Positions 35,284-44,172 of a stretch of DNA of 64,000 nucleotides are shown here, one piece after another (the stretch's first letter is position 1; each line of letters begins with the position of its first letter). A program made the translations under genes and the position numbers. The notes under the pieces are model-generated. The model ran no database searches, was not told the DNA's origin, and saw only the letters and a program-made list of their open reading frames with translations. The stretch is from contig NZ_JAAGLV010000023.1 of assembly GCF_010548305.1 (NCBI RefSeq), positions 62,001 to 126,000 on the forward strand. Direction: 5' to 3'. The stretch is from Streptomyces sp. SID13031. Lineage in GTDB: Bacteria; Actinomycetota; Actinomycetes; Propionibacteriales; Kribbellaceae.

Positions 35284-37068
35284 TTACTCCTGCGGGATGA
35301 CCGGGAGGAGGAGGTGCGAAGGATGCTCGGGGTCGTGGAAGACGTGGTGGAGCGTCGTCCGGGCGCTGCTGATGTGGTACGGCACGTACTCGACACCGGT
35401 GGCGCCGGCGACTCCGGTCGGCCTGTCCATGCTGGTGATCTCCAGGCAGATCCGATGGCCGGCGCGGAACAGGTTGGCCGTCGCCAGGATCTCGATGTCG
35501 TACTCGACGACCTCGTTGAGCGGGACGGGTTCCGCGGCCTCGCGGGTGAGCTTGTGGAACGGCTTCCACGGCGTACTGCGATCCGGGTCGAGGGCTCGAT
35601 TCGAGGCTTTGAGCCAGCCGCGGGTGAGCTCGCGCTCGGGGAGATCAGCGGGAATGTCGAGCTCGCCCTCGCGCGCCGTCCGGACCGACGGGTCGGGACC
35701 GACGTCCTTGAGCACGATCATCCAGTTGGTGTCGTCCTGGTCGATCGACGCCCACAGCTTGAGCTTGGCGGGGCCCGCGATCAGGACGTCGTACGGGAGC
35801 GGGTCGGTCAGGAACCGGAGCTTCGCGATCTGCCGGGTGTTGGTGAGGGGCATCTGCACGAACGAGTCGGGCGGGATGAGGTCGTCGGCGGAACCGGGGG
35901 TGAACTCCTGGCTGCGCAGGCGTTCCCAGTTGGTCAGGTAGAGCTTGGTCCACTCCGTTTCGGGCAGTGGCCAGTCGGAGCCGGTCCGCCAGGCGTTGAG
36001 ACCACTCACCCAGTAGCGCACCGGCGGCTCGTCGAGGATGCCGGTGTCGATCCCCTTGAGCCAATGGTCGTACCAGCGAACGATCTCGTGATGGAGGCCG
36101 TGGAACGGGCGCTCGAGGTGGGTGTGGCCGAGGAAGAGCAGCTTCTTCGGGATGTTCGCCAGGTTGCGCCAATAGCTCTGGGCGCCCTGGAGATGGGTCT
36201 TGTAGGTATAGCCGTACCACCCGGCGCCGGTGTAGACGGGGATCCGGATGTTCTCGAACTCGGACTCGCTGCGTTCGACCATGCCGGGCGGCTCGAAAGG
36301 GTCGACGAGGGTCTCGAAGACGGCCGGCATGTGCTGGCCCTTCATGCTGAGCACGTTCAGGAGATGCCCGTACATCCGGTAGTCGGGGTTCGCCATCGCC
36401 TCGCGCCAGAGCGCTTCCCGCGCCGGCGGCAGCTCGCCCGGAACACCCTTGTCCTGGTGGAACACCCCGAAGTGGCCGACCAGGTAGCGGAAGAGACTCA
36501 GCACGCCACCCGGGTGCTCCTCCCGGAATCCCCCCAGCGTGCCGTAGGCGCCGCGCGGGTCGTACGGAAAAATCGCCTTCAGGCTCGGCGGATTCTGCTT
36601 GGCGACGTGCATCTGCTCGGCGCCGAAGCCGGAGATCCCGATCATGCCGACGTTGCCGTCGCACCACGGCTGGGCGGCGATCCATTCGATCAGATCGTAG
36701 GAGTCGAACTCGCGCGAGCCACCGCCCTCGGACTTGCCGACACTGCGCGGCATACCGACCACGTGGACATAGCCGTGAGAGGTGATGAACCGCGTGTCCC
36801 CTGCCTCGGTCGGGCCCATCCACAGCGGCGACCAGGCGGGTTGCGGCGGAAGCGCTGACGCTTCCGGCGACAGCAGTTCTTTGTTGTAGATGGAAAACGC
36901 CAGCAGCGCCGGCAACGGATCGCCGGTATCGGGCCGGTGGACGTCGACGCAGAGGCGTACGCCGTCGCGCATCGCGACGTAGACGTCCATCTCGCTCACC
37001 AGGCCTGAGTGGGTGGCCTCGCGACGGTGGTCGGTCGGCAGTTCCGGGGAGGGAACGAGCTCGCTCAT
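35284..37068 (-). CDS. CocE/NonD-type alpha/beta hydrolase
   Basis: Codes for 594 residues from the ATG at 37068 (GAGAAG ribosome-binding site); an in-frame extension to 37194 runs through the operator region and is rejected. The N-terminal alpha/beta hydrolase domain shows MRDGVRLCVDVHRP, a nucleophile elbow GISGFG and a late LGHTHLERP histidine; the C-terminal jelly-roll (X-Pro dipeptidyl-peptidase C-terminal domain) follows. The family cleaves esters such as cocaine, amides or prolyl peptides. It diverges from the catabolic operon starting at 37273 and shares the same regulatory gap, implying common control. Confidence 0.88.
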   Translation of the reverse strand: MSELVPSPELPTDHRREATHSGLVSEMDVYVAMRDGVRLCVDVHRPDTGDPLPALLAFSIYNKELLSPEASALPPQPAWSPLWMGPTEAGDTRFITSHGYVHVVGMPRSVGKSEGGGSREFDSYDLIEWIAAQPWCDGNVGMIGISGFGAEQMHVAKQNPPSLKAIFPYDPRGAYGTLGGFREEHPGGVLSLFRYLVGHFGVFHQDKGVPGELPPAREALWREAMANPDYRMYGHLLNVLSMKGQHMPAVFETLVDPFEPPGMVERSESEFENIRIPVYTGAGWYGYTYKTHLQGAQSYWRNLANIPKKLLFLGHTHLERPFHGLHHEIVRWYDHWLKGIDTGILDEPPVRYWVSGLNAWRTGSDWPLPETEWTKLYLTNWERLRSQEFTPGSADDLIPPDSFVQMPLTNTRQIAKLRFLTDPLPYDVLIAGPAKLKLWASIDQDDTNWMIVLKDVGPDPSVRTAREGELDIPADLPERELTRGWLKASNRALDPDRSTPWKPFHKLTREAAEPVPLNEVVEYDIEILATANLFRAGHRICLEITSMDRPTGVAGATGVEYVPYHISSARTTLHHVFHDPEHPSHLLLPVIPQE

Positions 37069-37202
37069 CGACGGCTTCTCAATTCTTCGGCGGGGGTACG
37101 GCCGGCCCGGTGGCCCTGTTGGCCGGGGCGGCGCAGTGAGAGAGTGACATGTAAGAAATTGCTGGTCAAGAGCCCGATGCCTGCTAGTTGGCACCGACGA
37201 TT

Positions 37203-37241
37203 CATGTCAGGCTTGACATGTTGAACGCGACGGACCAGATT
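37203..37241 (+). promoter_or_regulatory. Promoter with PadR-type operator for the catabolic operon
   Basis: CATGTCA-GGCT-TGACATG (37203-37220) is a perfect dyad. The -35 TTGACA (37213-37218) lies inside the right arm, and CAGATT (37236-37241) is the -10 after a 17-bp spacer. A further half site TGACATGT lies at 37145-37152, nearer the divergent hydrolase. The same dyad with the same placement over the -35 is found at 42526-42541. Confidence 0.8.
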
Positions 37242-37272
37242 GGGCTTCCAGGTCGAGGGAAGGAGTTCGGCG

Positions 37273-38181
37273 GTGTACCCACCTGGAGATCCGCGGGCCG
37301 TACTGGCAGACCAGCCCGGCCTGGCCCGACAGGAGACCGCGCCGCGTCCGGCCGAGGTGTTCGAACTGTCGCCGGAAGACCCCGACCGGGTATTGCCGAA
37401 CGGGAGCCGCTGCTGGCTGGTCCGAGCTCAGAACTTCTGCATCGAGATCACCCAGTTCGTGGCCGGTGACGAACTGGCCGAACCATCACTCCCCGACGAG
37501 CACCTCGTGCTGGTGAAGAGCGGAGCCATCTCCGCGTCGCACGGGGACGCCGACCCGGTCGAGGTATCCGACCCGTCCGTCGTCGTCGTTCCTTCGGGAC
37601 CGAGCAGACTCCAGGCCATCACCGACGCCTGGGTGGTCAGGGTGTTCCCGGCCCACGTGGAGCAGGTGATCGCCCGGGCACGGAACGCTGATTCCTACCG
37701 ATCCGCCGACCCGAATGTGCGGCAGTTGCCCGCCCCAGGGACGGGCATCGGATCGGGGATCCGGGTCCACCGGCTCGCGGACGTGCCACCGTCACCCGGC
37801 CGGCTCGGGCGGATCTTCCGCTCCTCGACGCTGATGGTCAACTGGTTCCCCGACGAGTACCAGCCTCGTGACCCGGACCGGTTGTCGCCGCATTCTCACG
37901 ACGACTTCGAACAGGGCTCGATCACGCTGGCCGGCGACTTCGTCCACCACCTCCGGGCGCCGTGGACCCAGCGGCTCGCTTACTGGCGGGCCGACGAGCA
38001 CCACCTGGTGGCGAGCCCATCGGTCACGATCATCCCGCCGCCCCTGATCCACACGACCCAAGGTGTCGGCGAAGGACTTCACCAACTCGTGGACGTCTTC
38101 GCTCCACCACGGGAGGACTTCCTCGCCCAGGGCTGGGTCCTGAATGCCGGCGACTACCCCGAGCCAGGCGAACCCCGGTGA
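37273..38181 (+). CDS. Double-cupin protein
   Basis: Codes for 302 residues from the GTG at 37273, which has GGAAGGAG 7 nt upstream; the frame is open further but lacks such a signal. Two cupin-like halves are seen. The second has a full metal-site pattern, SPHSHDDFEQGSI and a later H in HTTQG. The first half is degenerate. It may be a metal-dependent isomerase or oxygenase, or a sensor of the pathway substrate. Its stop overlaps the start of the fusion gene by 4 nt. Confidence 0.8.
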   Translation: MYPPGDPRAVLADQPGLARQETAPRPAEVFELSPEDPDRVLPNGSRCWLVRAQNFCIEITQFVAGDELAEPSLPDEHLVLVKSGAISASHGDADPVEVSDPSVVVVPSGPSRLQAITDAWVVRVFPAHVEQVIARARNADSYRSADPNVRQLPAPGTGIGSGIRVHRLADVPPSPGRLGRIFRSSTLMVNWFPDEYQPRDPDRLSPHSHDDFEQGSITLAGDFVHHLRAPWTQRLAYWRADEHHLVASPSVTIIPPPLIHTTQGVGEGLHQLVDVFAPPREDFLAQGWVLNAGDYPEPGEPR

Positions 38182-40703
38182 TTGCTGAAGGCAAGCATCT
38201 CGTCGGTACCTGGGTGAAGCTCCCGGCTCCGGAGCTCGTGGAGATCCTCGCCGCGGCGGGGCTCGACCTGGTGGTCATCGACCTGGAGCACGGCACCCTC
38301 GACCTGACGACTGTCTCCCAGATGATCGGCCTCGCCCGTGGCCTCGGTCTGCGGCCCTTCGTACGGGTCGCCGGCCGAACCGCACGGGATGTGCAACCGG
38401 CCCTCGATGCAGGAGCCCTCGGCATCGTGGTGCCGCATGTCGATGACGTCGCAGCGGCCCGCGAAGCTGTTCAGGCGATCAGATTTCCCCCGTTGGGCCA
38501 GCGGGGAGCGAGTCCATCAGGTCGGGCCGGCGGGTGGGGGCAGGCGTCCTTGCCCGACTACCTGAGGACCGGAGCGGATGTTTGCGTCGTCGCCCAGGTC
38601 GAGAGCCTTGAAGGGCTCGACAACATCGGGGCGATCGCCGGCGTCCACGGCATCGACGCTGTCTTCATCGGCGAGGTCGACCTGGCGGCATCCACCAGGA
38701 TGGCCGTCGACACTCCTGCGCTCCGAATCAGGATCGCCCAGGCCGAGGCCGCTTGCCGCGAAGGCGGATTCCTCCTCGCCGGAGGTGCTGTCGATGGCGC
38801 TGAAGCCGCCCGCCGGTTCGCCCGCGGCTATGGGCTGGTGATGATCGGTACGGATATCAGCCTGCTCCGCCTCGGTGCGGCGCAGGCGGCCTCCGCGGCA
38901 CGCGAGGCTGCGCAGAACTCCGCAGGTCAAGAGCAGCCGGAGACCGATCGCCCGGCAGTGTCGGCTGAGCTGACTCAGCTCATCACCGATGTCTGGTTCG
39001 AGATCGACCATACCGACGGTTCTGCGGTCGCCGACCGCTTCACCGCAGACGCCTCGCTGACCATCACCGGCGCTGCCTTGCGAGGCCGGGTAGAGATCGA
39101 CGAGTTCTACGCCTCGCGCCACGCCCGCGGTCCGCGGGTCTCGCGCCACTGCGTCACCAACGTGCAACTGCTCGAGGTCGGCGAGCGATCGGCCACCGCG
39201 ATCTCGGCGCTCATCCTGTACGCCGAAGACGGGGAAGCGCCACGGCGACAGATGCACCCCGCGCTGGTGGCCGACGTCCACGACGAGTTCGTCCGGGTGG
39301 ACGGCCGATGGCTGATCCACGACCGGCGGATCGTCGCCCAGTTCCTGCCCGAGAAGAGCACCCTCACGGTGCCCGCCAACCAGTCCCCCCGACCGCCGCC
39401 GAAGGAGCAGACGATGACAGAGATCAAGAGTGGAGATCAGCACGACAACCGGGATCTCCCGGACCTGTCGCGCTTCCCGCTGCGTACGGAGAAGGGCGTG
39501 CTGCCCCTCGTCGACTCGTTCCTCTACACAGATCTACTGCCGGAGGTACCAGCCTTCGAACTCTCCGCCGGAGAGCGCCACTATCGCGACCACTTCGTCG
39601 GGATCACCGACGACGGCGCTCCTCGTCCCGGCCTGTACTCCCTCGCCGACACCGGAGAGCGACCGTTGGCGGTAATGGCCGCGGCACGCGCGTACCTGGA
39701 CGTACTGGCGCCGTACCAGCGCACGATCGCCCAACAGCCGATGGACTCTCCGGACTGGCGGCTGTGGACGAACGCCATCCCGACCTGGACGCCCAAAGGC
39801 CTGCGCCTGGAGCGACTCGAGGACGGTCAGCGTCAGCGGGCCCTGGATGTGATCGAGGCCAGCCTCAGCCCTGAGGGGTTCACGCTCGTCCGTGCCGCGA
39901 TGAAGCTGAACGGCGCCCTGGGTGAGCTCGTCGACGACTACCTGGACACTCTGACCGAGTTCGCCTACTGGTTCACCGTGTTCGGGGAGCCCGAGTCCGG
40001 CGAGCCGTGGGGCTGGCAGTTGATGGGCCACCACATCGACCTGCACTGCGTCTTCGTCGGCAGCCAACTCGTCTTCGCTCCCGTCTTCATCGGCGCCGAG
40101 CCGACCGTCGCCGTGACCGGGATCCATCGCGGTGTCCGGGCCCTCGACGACGAGACGACGCGCGGGCTGGAGTTCCGCAGGTCGCTCACTCCGAGCCAGG
40201 AACCCGGCTTCCTGCTCAGTACCTCCATCGACGCCGCCGCGCTACCCCCGGAGCTGGCCGGTCCCTGGAACGGACGGCATCTGGGCGGAGCCGGTAGCGA
40301 CAACCTGATCCTGCCGCCCGAAGGCATCCGCGCCGACGAGCTGACCAGCGACCAGCAGGACCGCCTGGTCGAACTGCTCCGCGTCTACCTCGACCGGATG
40401 CCGCATGCAGATGCCAAAACCAAGCTCGACCAAGTGATCCGGCACTTCGCCGAGACCCGCTTCATCTGGCGGGGAGGGCACGATGACCAGGCGGCCTTCT
40501 ACTACCGCATCCACTCGCCGGTCCTACTGGTGGAGTACGACAACCACCCAGGCGTCTTCCTCGCCAACGAGGAGCCCGACCGGTTCCACGTGCACACGAT
40601 CGTCCGCGAGCCCAACGGGAACGACTACGCCAAGAGCCTCCTCGCCGAGCACTACGCGCTCCACCACGGCGGCCCGCTGTCCCACCACCAGGGCGACCGG
40701 TGA
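38178..40703 (+). CDS. Three-domain fusion: HpcH/HpaI aldolase, SnoaL-like, DUF3500
   Basis: One uninterrupted frame of 841 residues. Residues 1 to about 250 are an HpcH/HpaI aldolase (DLVVIDLEHGTLD, GIVVPHVDDVAAA, VVAQVES, DAVFIGEVDLAAS), a metal-dependent class II enzyme that splits or makes 2-oxo-acids. Residues about 261-395 are SnoaL/NTF2-like (ITDVWFEIDHTDGSAVADRF ... GRWLIHDRRIV), a fold of small hydroxylases and dehydratases. Residues about 413-841 are DUF3500 (GWQLMGHHIDLH, FIGAEP). Possible internal starts exist: GTG at 38958, and ATG at 39414 with AAGGAG 8 nt before it, so separate products are possible. The operon context suggests one pathway. Confidence 0.82.
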   Translation: MIAEGKHLVGTWVKLPAPELVEILAAAGLDLVVIDLEHGTLDLTTVSQMIGLARGLGLRPFVRVAGRTARDVQPALDAGALGIVVPHVDDVAAAREAVQAIRFPPLGQRGASPSGRAGGWGQASLPDYLRTGADVCVVAQVESLEGLDNIGAIAGVHGIDAVFIGEVDLAASTRMAVDTPALRIRIAQAEAACREGGFLLAGGAVDGAEAARRFARGYGLVMIGTDISLLRLGAAQAASAAREAAQNSAGQEQPETDRPAVSAELTQLITDVWFEIDHTDGSAVADRFTADASLTITGAALRGRVEIDEFYASRHARGPRVSRHCVTNVQLLEVGERSATAISALILYAEDGEAPRRQMHPALVADVHDEFVRVDGRWLIHDRRIVAQFLPEKSTLTVPANQSPRPPPKEQTMTEIKSGDQHDNRDLPDLSRFPLRTEKGVLPLVDSFLYTDLLPEVPAFELSAGERHYRDHFVGITDDGAPRPGLYSLADTGERPLAVMAAARAYLDVLAPYQRTIAQQPMDSPDWRLWTNAIPTWTPKGLRLERLEDGQRQRALDVIEASLSPEGFTLVRAAMKLNGALGELVDDYLDTLTEFAYWFTVFGEPESGEPWGWQLMGHHIDLHCVFVGSQLVFAPVFIGAEPTVAVTGIHRGVRALDDETTRGLEFRRSLTPSQEPGFLLSTSIDAAALPPELAGPWNGRHLGGAGSDNLILPPEGIRADELTSDQQDRLVELLRVYLDRMPHADAKTKLDQVIRHFAETRFIWRGGHDDQAAFYYRIHSPVLLVEYDNHPGVFLANEEPDRFHVHTIVREPNGNDYAKSLLAEHYALHHGGPLSHHQGDR

Positions 40704-40707
40704 ACTC

Positions 40708-41823
40708 GTGCGAGTCCTGATCATCGGCGCGGGGATCGGTGGAATGTCGGCCGGGATCGCCCTCGAACGCCTCGGGATCGAGGTCGAACTGGTCGACATC
40801 GATCCACGCTGGCGGGTTTACGGCGCCGGCATCACCATCGCCGGTGCGACCTTGCGCGCCTTCAAGGAGCTCGGCATCTACGAGGACGTCGAGCGGCTGG
40901 GGTATGTCGGTCACGGGATCCGCGTCTGCTCGGTAGCCGGCGAGCCGCTCTGGGAGGTACCGACGCCGATGCCCGCAGAGGCCGGCGTCGCGGGCTGCGG
41001 CGGCATCATGCGACCGGTGCTGCACCAGATCCTGTCCGCCCGGATCATGGACGCCGGGATCCCGGTCCGGTTGGGAACTTCGGTGATCAACCTGCGGCAA
41101 GATCCCGCGAGAGACACCGTCGACGCCTTGTTCACCGACGGCGCCACCGGCCGCTACGACCTCGTCGTCGGAGCCGACGGCATCTACTCGTGGACCAGGC
41201 GGCTGATCTTTCCCGACGCGCCGAGGCCGGAGTACACCGGTCAGAGCGTGTGGCGGATCCTCACCGACAGACCGGACCACGTGGACCGGCGACACTACTT
41301 CCTCGGTGGCCCCGCCAAGGTCGGATTCACGCCGGTCTCGGATTCACAGATGTACCTGTTCGTCGCCGAGCGGACCGCGCGGGAGATCCGCGAACCCGGC
41401 GAACTCTACGAAGCCTTCGTCAAGCTGCTCGCCGGGTACGGCGGCATGGTCGCCGATATCCGGGACAAGGTCACGCCCGAGACCGAGATCGTGTTCCGTC
41501 CCCTCGAGACCTTCCATCTCCCCGCGCCCTGGCACGCCGGGCGGGTGGCCCTGATCGGCGACGCCGCTCACCCCACGACACCCCAGTTGGCCTCCGGCGC
41601 GGGCATCGCGGTCGAAGACGCCCTGGTACTAGCCGAGGAGCTGGCCCGTGACGGCACGGTGCCGGCGGCGCTCGACGCTTTCCTGCGACGGCGGGAAGCG
41701 CGCTGCCGCCTGGTCGTCGACAGCTCGATCGAGATCGGGCGTCTAGAGCAAGTGGGCGCTCCCCCGGAGCAACAGACCGCCGTCGTGGAGCGTGCCCTGG
41801 CGAAGCTGGCCGAGCCCATCTAA
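40708..41823 (+). CDS. FAD-dependent monooxygenase (PHBH/UbiH-like)
   Basis: Codes for 371 residues from the GTG at 40708, 4 nt after the fusion gene stop. It has the FAD dinucleotide motif GAGIGGMSAGIALE, the NAD(P)H-linked DG motif GADGIYSWTR, and the second FAD motif ALIGDAAHPTTPQLASGAG. This group A flavin monooxygenase would hydroxylate an aromatic or enol substrate with NAD(P)H and O2. It is the last gene of the operon that starts at 37273 and converges with padR. Confidence 0.93.
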   Translation: MRVLIIGAGIGGMSAGIALERLGIEVELVDIDPRWRVYGAGITIAGATLRAFKELGIYEDVERLGYVGHGIRVCSVAGEPLWEVPTPMPAEAGVAGCGGIMRPVLHQILSARIMDAGIPVRLGTSVINLRQDPARDTVDALFTDGATGRYDLVVGADGIYSWTRRLIFPDAPRPEYTGQSVWRILTDRPDHVDRRHYFLGGPAKVGFTPVSDSQMYLFVAERTAREIREPGELYEAFVKLLAGYGGMVADIRDKVTPETEIVFRPLETFHLPAPWHAGRVALIGDAAHPTTPQLASGAGIAVEDALVLAEELARDGTVPAALDAFLRRREARCRLVVDSSIEIGRLEQVGAPPEQQTAVVERALAKLAEPI

Positions 41824-41828
41824 GAGCC

Positions 41829-42458
41829 TCAAACGGTCTCGGCTGCGTTGGCGACCGGCTCACCCTGGGAGCGATAGCGCCGTTCGTACTCGTCGAGTGC
41901 GCGGAGCGCGCGCTGCGCCCAGGCGATCTCGAGCTCGGCGCGCTCCACGTCGCCGTCGTAGGCGATCTCACGCAGCAACAGCGTGAAGGCGTGCTCGGCC
42001 GGCGACCGCCCGGCCACCCTCAACTGCACCCGCGCATGCTTGCCCGCGGAGATCAGGTCCCGCGTCTGGCGCACCTGGTCCCGCCTGCGGACGTAGTACT
42101 CGACGTGGGCCTCCAGATGGCGTCGGACGCTTTCCGCGCCGGCCAGGTCGGAGAAGATCAGCTGGATCCGCTCGGGGTCGCGGTTCGGCCGGTACTGCGG
42201 CGGCTGGGAGACCCACGCCACCAGCTCGTCGAGACCCGTCGGAGTGATGGCGTAGACGCGCTTCTCGAGCTTCTCCCCCACCGTCGTCACCGATCCCTCG
42301 ATGAGTCCGGCGTCCTCCAGCCGGCGGAGCTCTGGATAGATCTGGCTGTGCGAAGCAGACCAGAACCACCCCAGGCCCAGGCCGAACTGGCGGGCCAGGT
42401 CGTAGCCCGAACTGGCTGACGTCGAGAGCGTCCCGAGGATCGCGTAGCGCAAAGACAC
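41829..42458 (-). CDS. PadR-family regulator with vir-type C-terminal domain
   Basis: Codes for 209 residues from a GTG. Winged helix at residues 1-85 (LRYAILGTLSTSASSGYDL, HSQIYPELRRLEDAGLI, RVYAITPTGLDELVAW); residues about 90-180 are the long helical C-terminal domain of the PadR-s2/VirR type (AHVEYYVRRRDQVRQTRDL). It diverges from the ABC importer operon and sits directly after the monooxygenase. The ATGTCA-N4-TGACAT dyad in its own intergenic region also occurs at the catabolic promoter, so it is the likely repressor of both. Confidence 0.92.
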   Translation of the reverse strand: MSLRYAILGTLSTSASSGYDLARQFGLGLGWFWSASHSQIYPELRRLEDAGLIEGSVTTVGEKLEKRVYAITPTGLDELVAWVSQPPQYRPNRDPERIQLIFSDLAGAESVRRHLEAHVEYYVRRRDQVRQTRDLISAGKHARVQLRVAGRSPAEHAFTLLLREIAYDGDVERAELEIAWAQRALRALDEYERRYRSQGEPVANAAETV

Positions 42459-42525
42459 ATGTACATCCTGCCATATTCAGCACCCGTTTCGCGCGGTGGC
42501 GCGAAATGAAGCTGTAACTGTTTGG

Positions 42526-42563
42526 ATGTCACTATTGACATGATTTGCCCGGCATCATACGTT
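42526..42563 (+). promoter_or_regulatory. Promoter with PadR-type operator for the ABC importer
   Basis: ATGTCA-CTAT-TGACAT (42526-42541) contains the -35 TTGACA (42535-42540). After a 17-bp spacer the -10 is TACGTT (42558-42563). The transcription start would fall around 42570, just before the ATG at 42577. Sequence and geometry match the operator at 37203-37220. Confidence 0.85.
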
Positions 42564-42576
42564 CGGCCCGCCGACC

Positions 42577-44172
42577 ATGTCGATCGATCGGCAGAAGACG
42601 GAGCCCAGCATGAGCGTGGCGAAACCGGCAGGCGATGAGCAGGCTCGCCCGGTCGTCCGGCTCGAAGCCTTCTCCAAGACGTTCGGCGCCGTGCGGGTGC
42701 TCACCGACATCAGCCTGCAGGTCATGCCGGGCGAGCTGCGAGCGCTGATCGGGCACAACGGCTCAGGCAAGTCGACGCTGGTGAAGTGCCTGAGCGGGTT
42801 CTACCGACCAGACGCCGGATCCAGCGCCGAGGTTCGAGGCGAGCAGCTCGACCTCGGCGACGCGCGCTCGGCCGACGCCGCCGGGGTCCAGTTCATCCAC
42901 CAGGATCTCGGGCTCATCCCCGACCTCAGCGTCACCGACAATGTCGCGCTCGATGTCGGCTACCGCCGCCGCTGGTCCGGACGCATCGACTGGCGGGCGA
43001 CCCACGAGCAGACCCGGGAGCTGCTCCGGCAGATCGGGTACGACATCGACGTACGCCGTCCCGTCCGAGAGCTCGCCATGGCCGAGCAGACCGGCGTCGC
43101 CATCGCTCGTGCCGTCGCGCCACGCCTCGGGCACGGCACCTGCCTCGTCGTACTGGACGAGCCGACGGCCAACCTCAACACCTCGGAGGCCGACCACCTG
43201 TTCGCAGTACTCGAGCGCCTGCTGGAGCGTGGCATCGGAGCCCTGCTCGTCACACACCACCTCGATGAGGTGATGCACCACGCAGACTCGGTGACAGTGC
43301 TCCGCGACGGAGAGGTCGTCGCCACGACGCCGGTGTCCGACGTGGACTCGCCCGACGAACTGGTTGCCCTCATGCTCGGCGCGCAGGCCCAGCAGGACGT
43401 GGCAGCGCCCGTCTCAGCGGGATCGCGGACCACGACCGACTCGGCGCTGACCGACTCGGCGCTGACTGTTCGGCGGCTCGGCTCGCGGACGATCCGGAGC
43501 ATGGACCTCGAAGTCGGCAGCGGCGAGATCGTCGGAGTCGCCGGTATCACCGGTTCCGGCCGCGAAGAGGTCGCCTCGGCCATCTTCGGCGGCCTTCCCC
43601 GGGCCGGTGAGGTGGTCGTGAACGGACACACTCTCCCGCCGGGCCGCCCCGGTACGTCGGTACGCCGCGGCATGTCCTTGCTACCGGCCCGGCGACGCGA
43701 GCACGGAATCTTCCCCGGACTGGATGTCGCCGAGAACCTGACCCTGGCCCGCATTCCGGCGCGAGGGCGCATCGTCCTGGACTCACGCCGCCGCCGCGAG
43801 ATCGCGCTGGGGTGGATCAGTCAGCTGCGGATCCGGCCCGGCGTCCCGGCGATGGCGATCGAGCGGCTCAGCGGCGGCAACCAGCAGAAGGTGATGCTGG
43901 CGCGCAGCCTGGCGACCACCCCCGCGGTTCTTCTGCTCGACGAACCGACACAGGGCGTGGACGTCAGCAGCGCCGGCGTCATCCACGCACGCATCCGGCA
44001 GGCCGCCCAAGGCGGCGCAGCGGTCCTGGTCGCCTCCTCGGACAACGACGAACTGGTCCGGCTGTGCACGCGCGTACTGGTGATGCGCCGCGGCGAGGTC
44101 GCGGCAGAGGTCCGGGGCGACGAGCTTGATCGGGATCGGATCGACTCGCTGACGCTCAAGGAGCAGCCATGA
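42577..44172 (+). CDS. Sugar-type ABC importer ATPase (two nucleotide-binding domains)
   Basis: Codes for 531 residues; ATG at 42610, with GGAG about 8 nt upstream, is an alternative start. Architecture is that of RbsA/MglA: the first domain has Walker A GHNGSGKST and Walker B LVVLDEPTANL with a degenerate signature; the second has a degenerate Walker A (GITGSGREE), intact signature LSGGNQQKV and LLLDEPTQGVDV. It would power import of a sugar-like or other small solute by the permease and binding protein that follow. The position under PadR control beside the catabolic genes suggests the solute is the pathway substrate. Confidence 0.93.
   Translation: MSIDRQKTEPSMSVAKPAGDEQARPVVRLEAFSKTFGAVRVLTDISLQVMPGELRALIGHNGSGKSTLVKCLSGFYRPDAGSSAEVRGEQLDLGDARSADAAGVQFIHQDLGLIPDLSVTDNVALDVGYRRRWSGRIDWRATHEQTRELLRQIGYDIDVRRPVRELAMAEQTGVAIARAVAPRLGHGTCLVVLDEPTANLNTSEADHLFAVLERLLERGIGALLVTHHLDEVMHHADSVTVLRDGEVVATTPVSDVDSPDELVALMLGAQAQQDVAAPVSAGSRTTTDSALTDSALTVRRLGSRTIRSMDLEVGSGEIVGVAGITGSGREEVASAIFGGLPRAGEVVVNGHTLPPGRPGTSVRRGMSLLPARRREHGIFPGLDVAENLTLARIPARGRIVLDSRRRREIALGWISQLRIRPGVPAMAIERLSGGNQQKVMLARSLATTPAVLLLDEPTQGVDVSSAGVIHARIRQAAQGGAAVLVASSDNDELVRLCTRVLVMRRGEVAAEVRGDELDRDRIDSLTLKEQP

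Noticed and set aside
34774..36858. Plus-strand frame of 694 codons opposite the cupin and CocE-type genes
   Set aside because: Antisense shadow rich in Arg, Val and Glu; both minus-strand genes have clear motifs.
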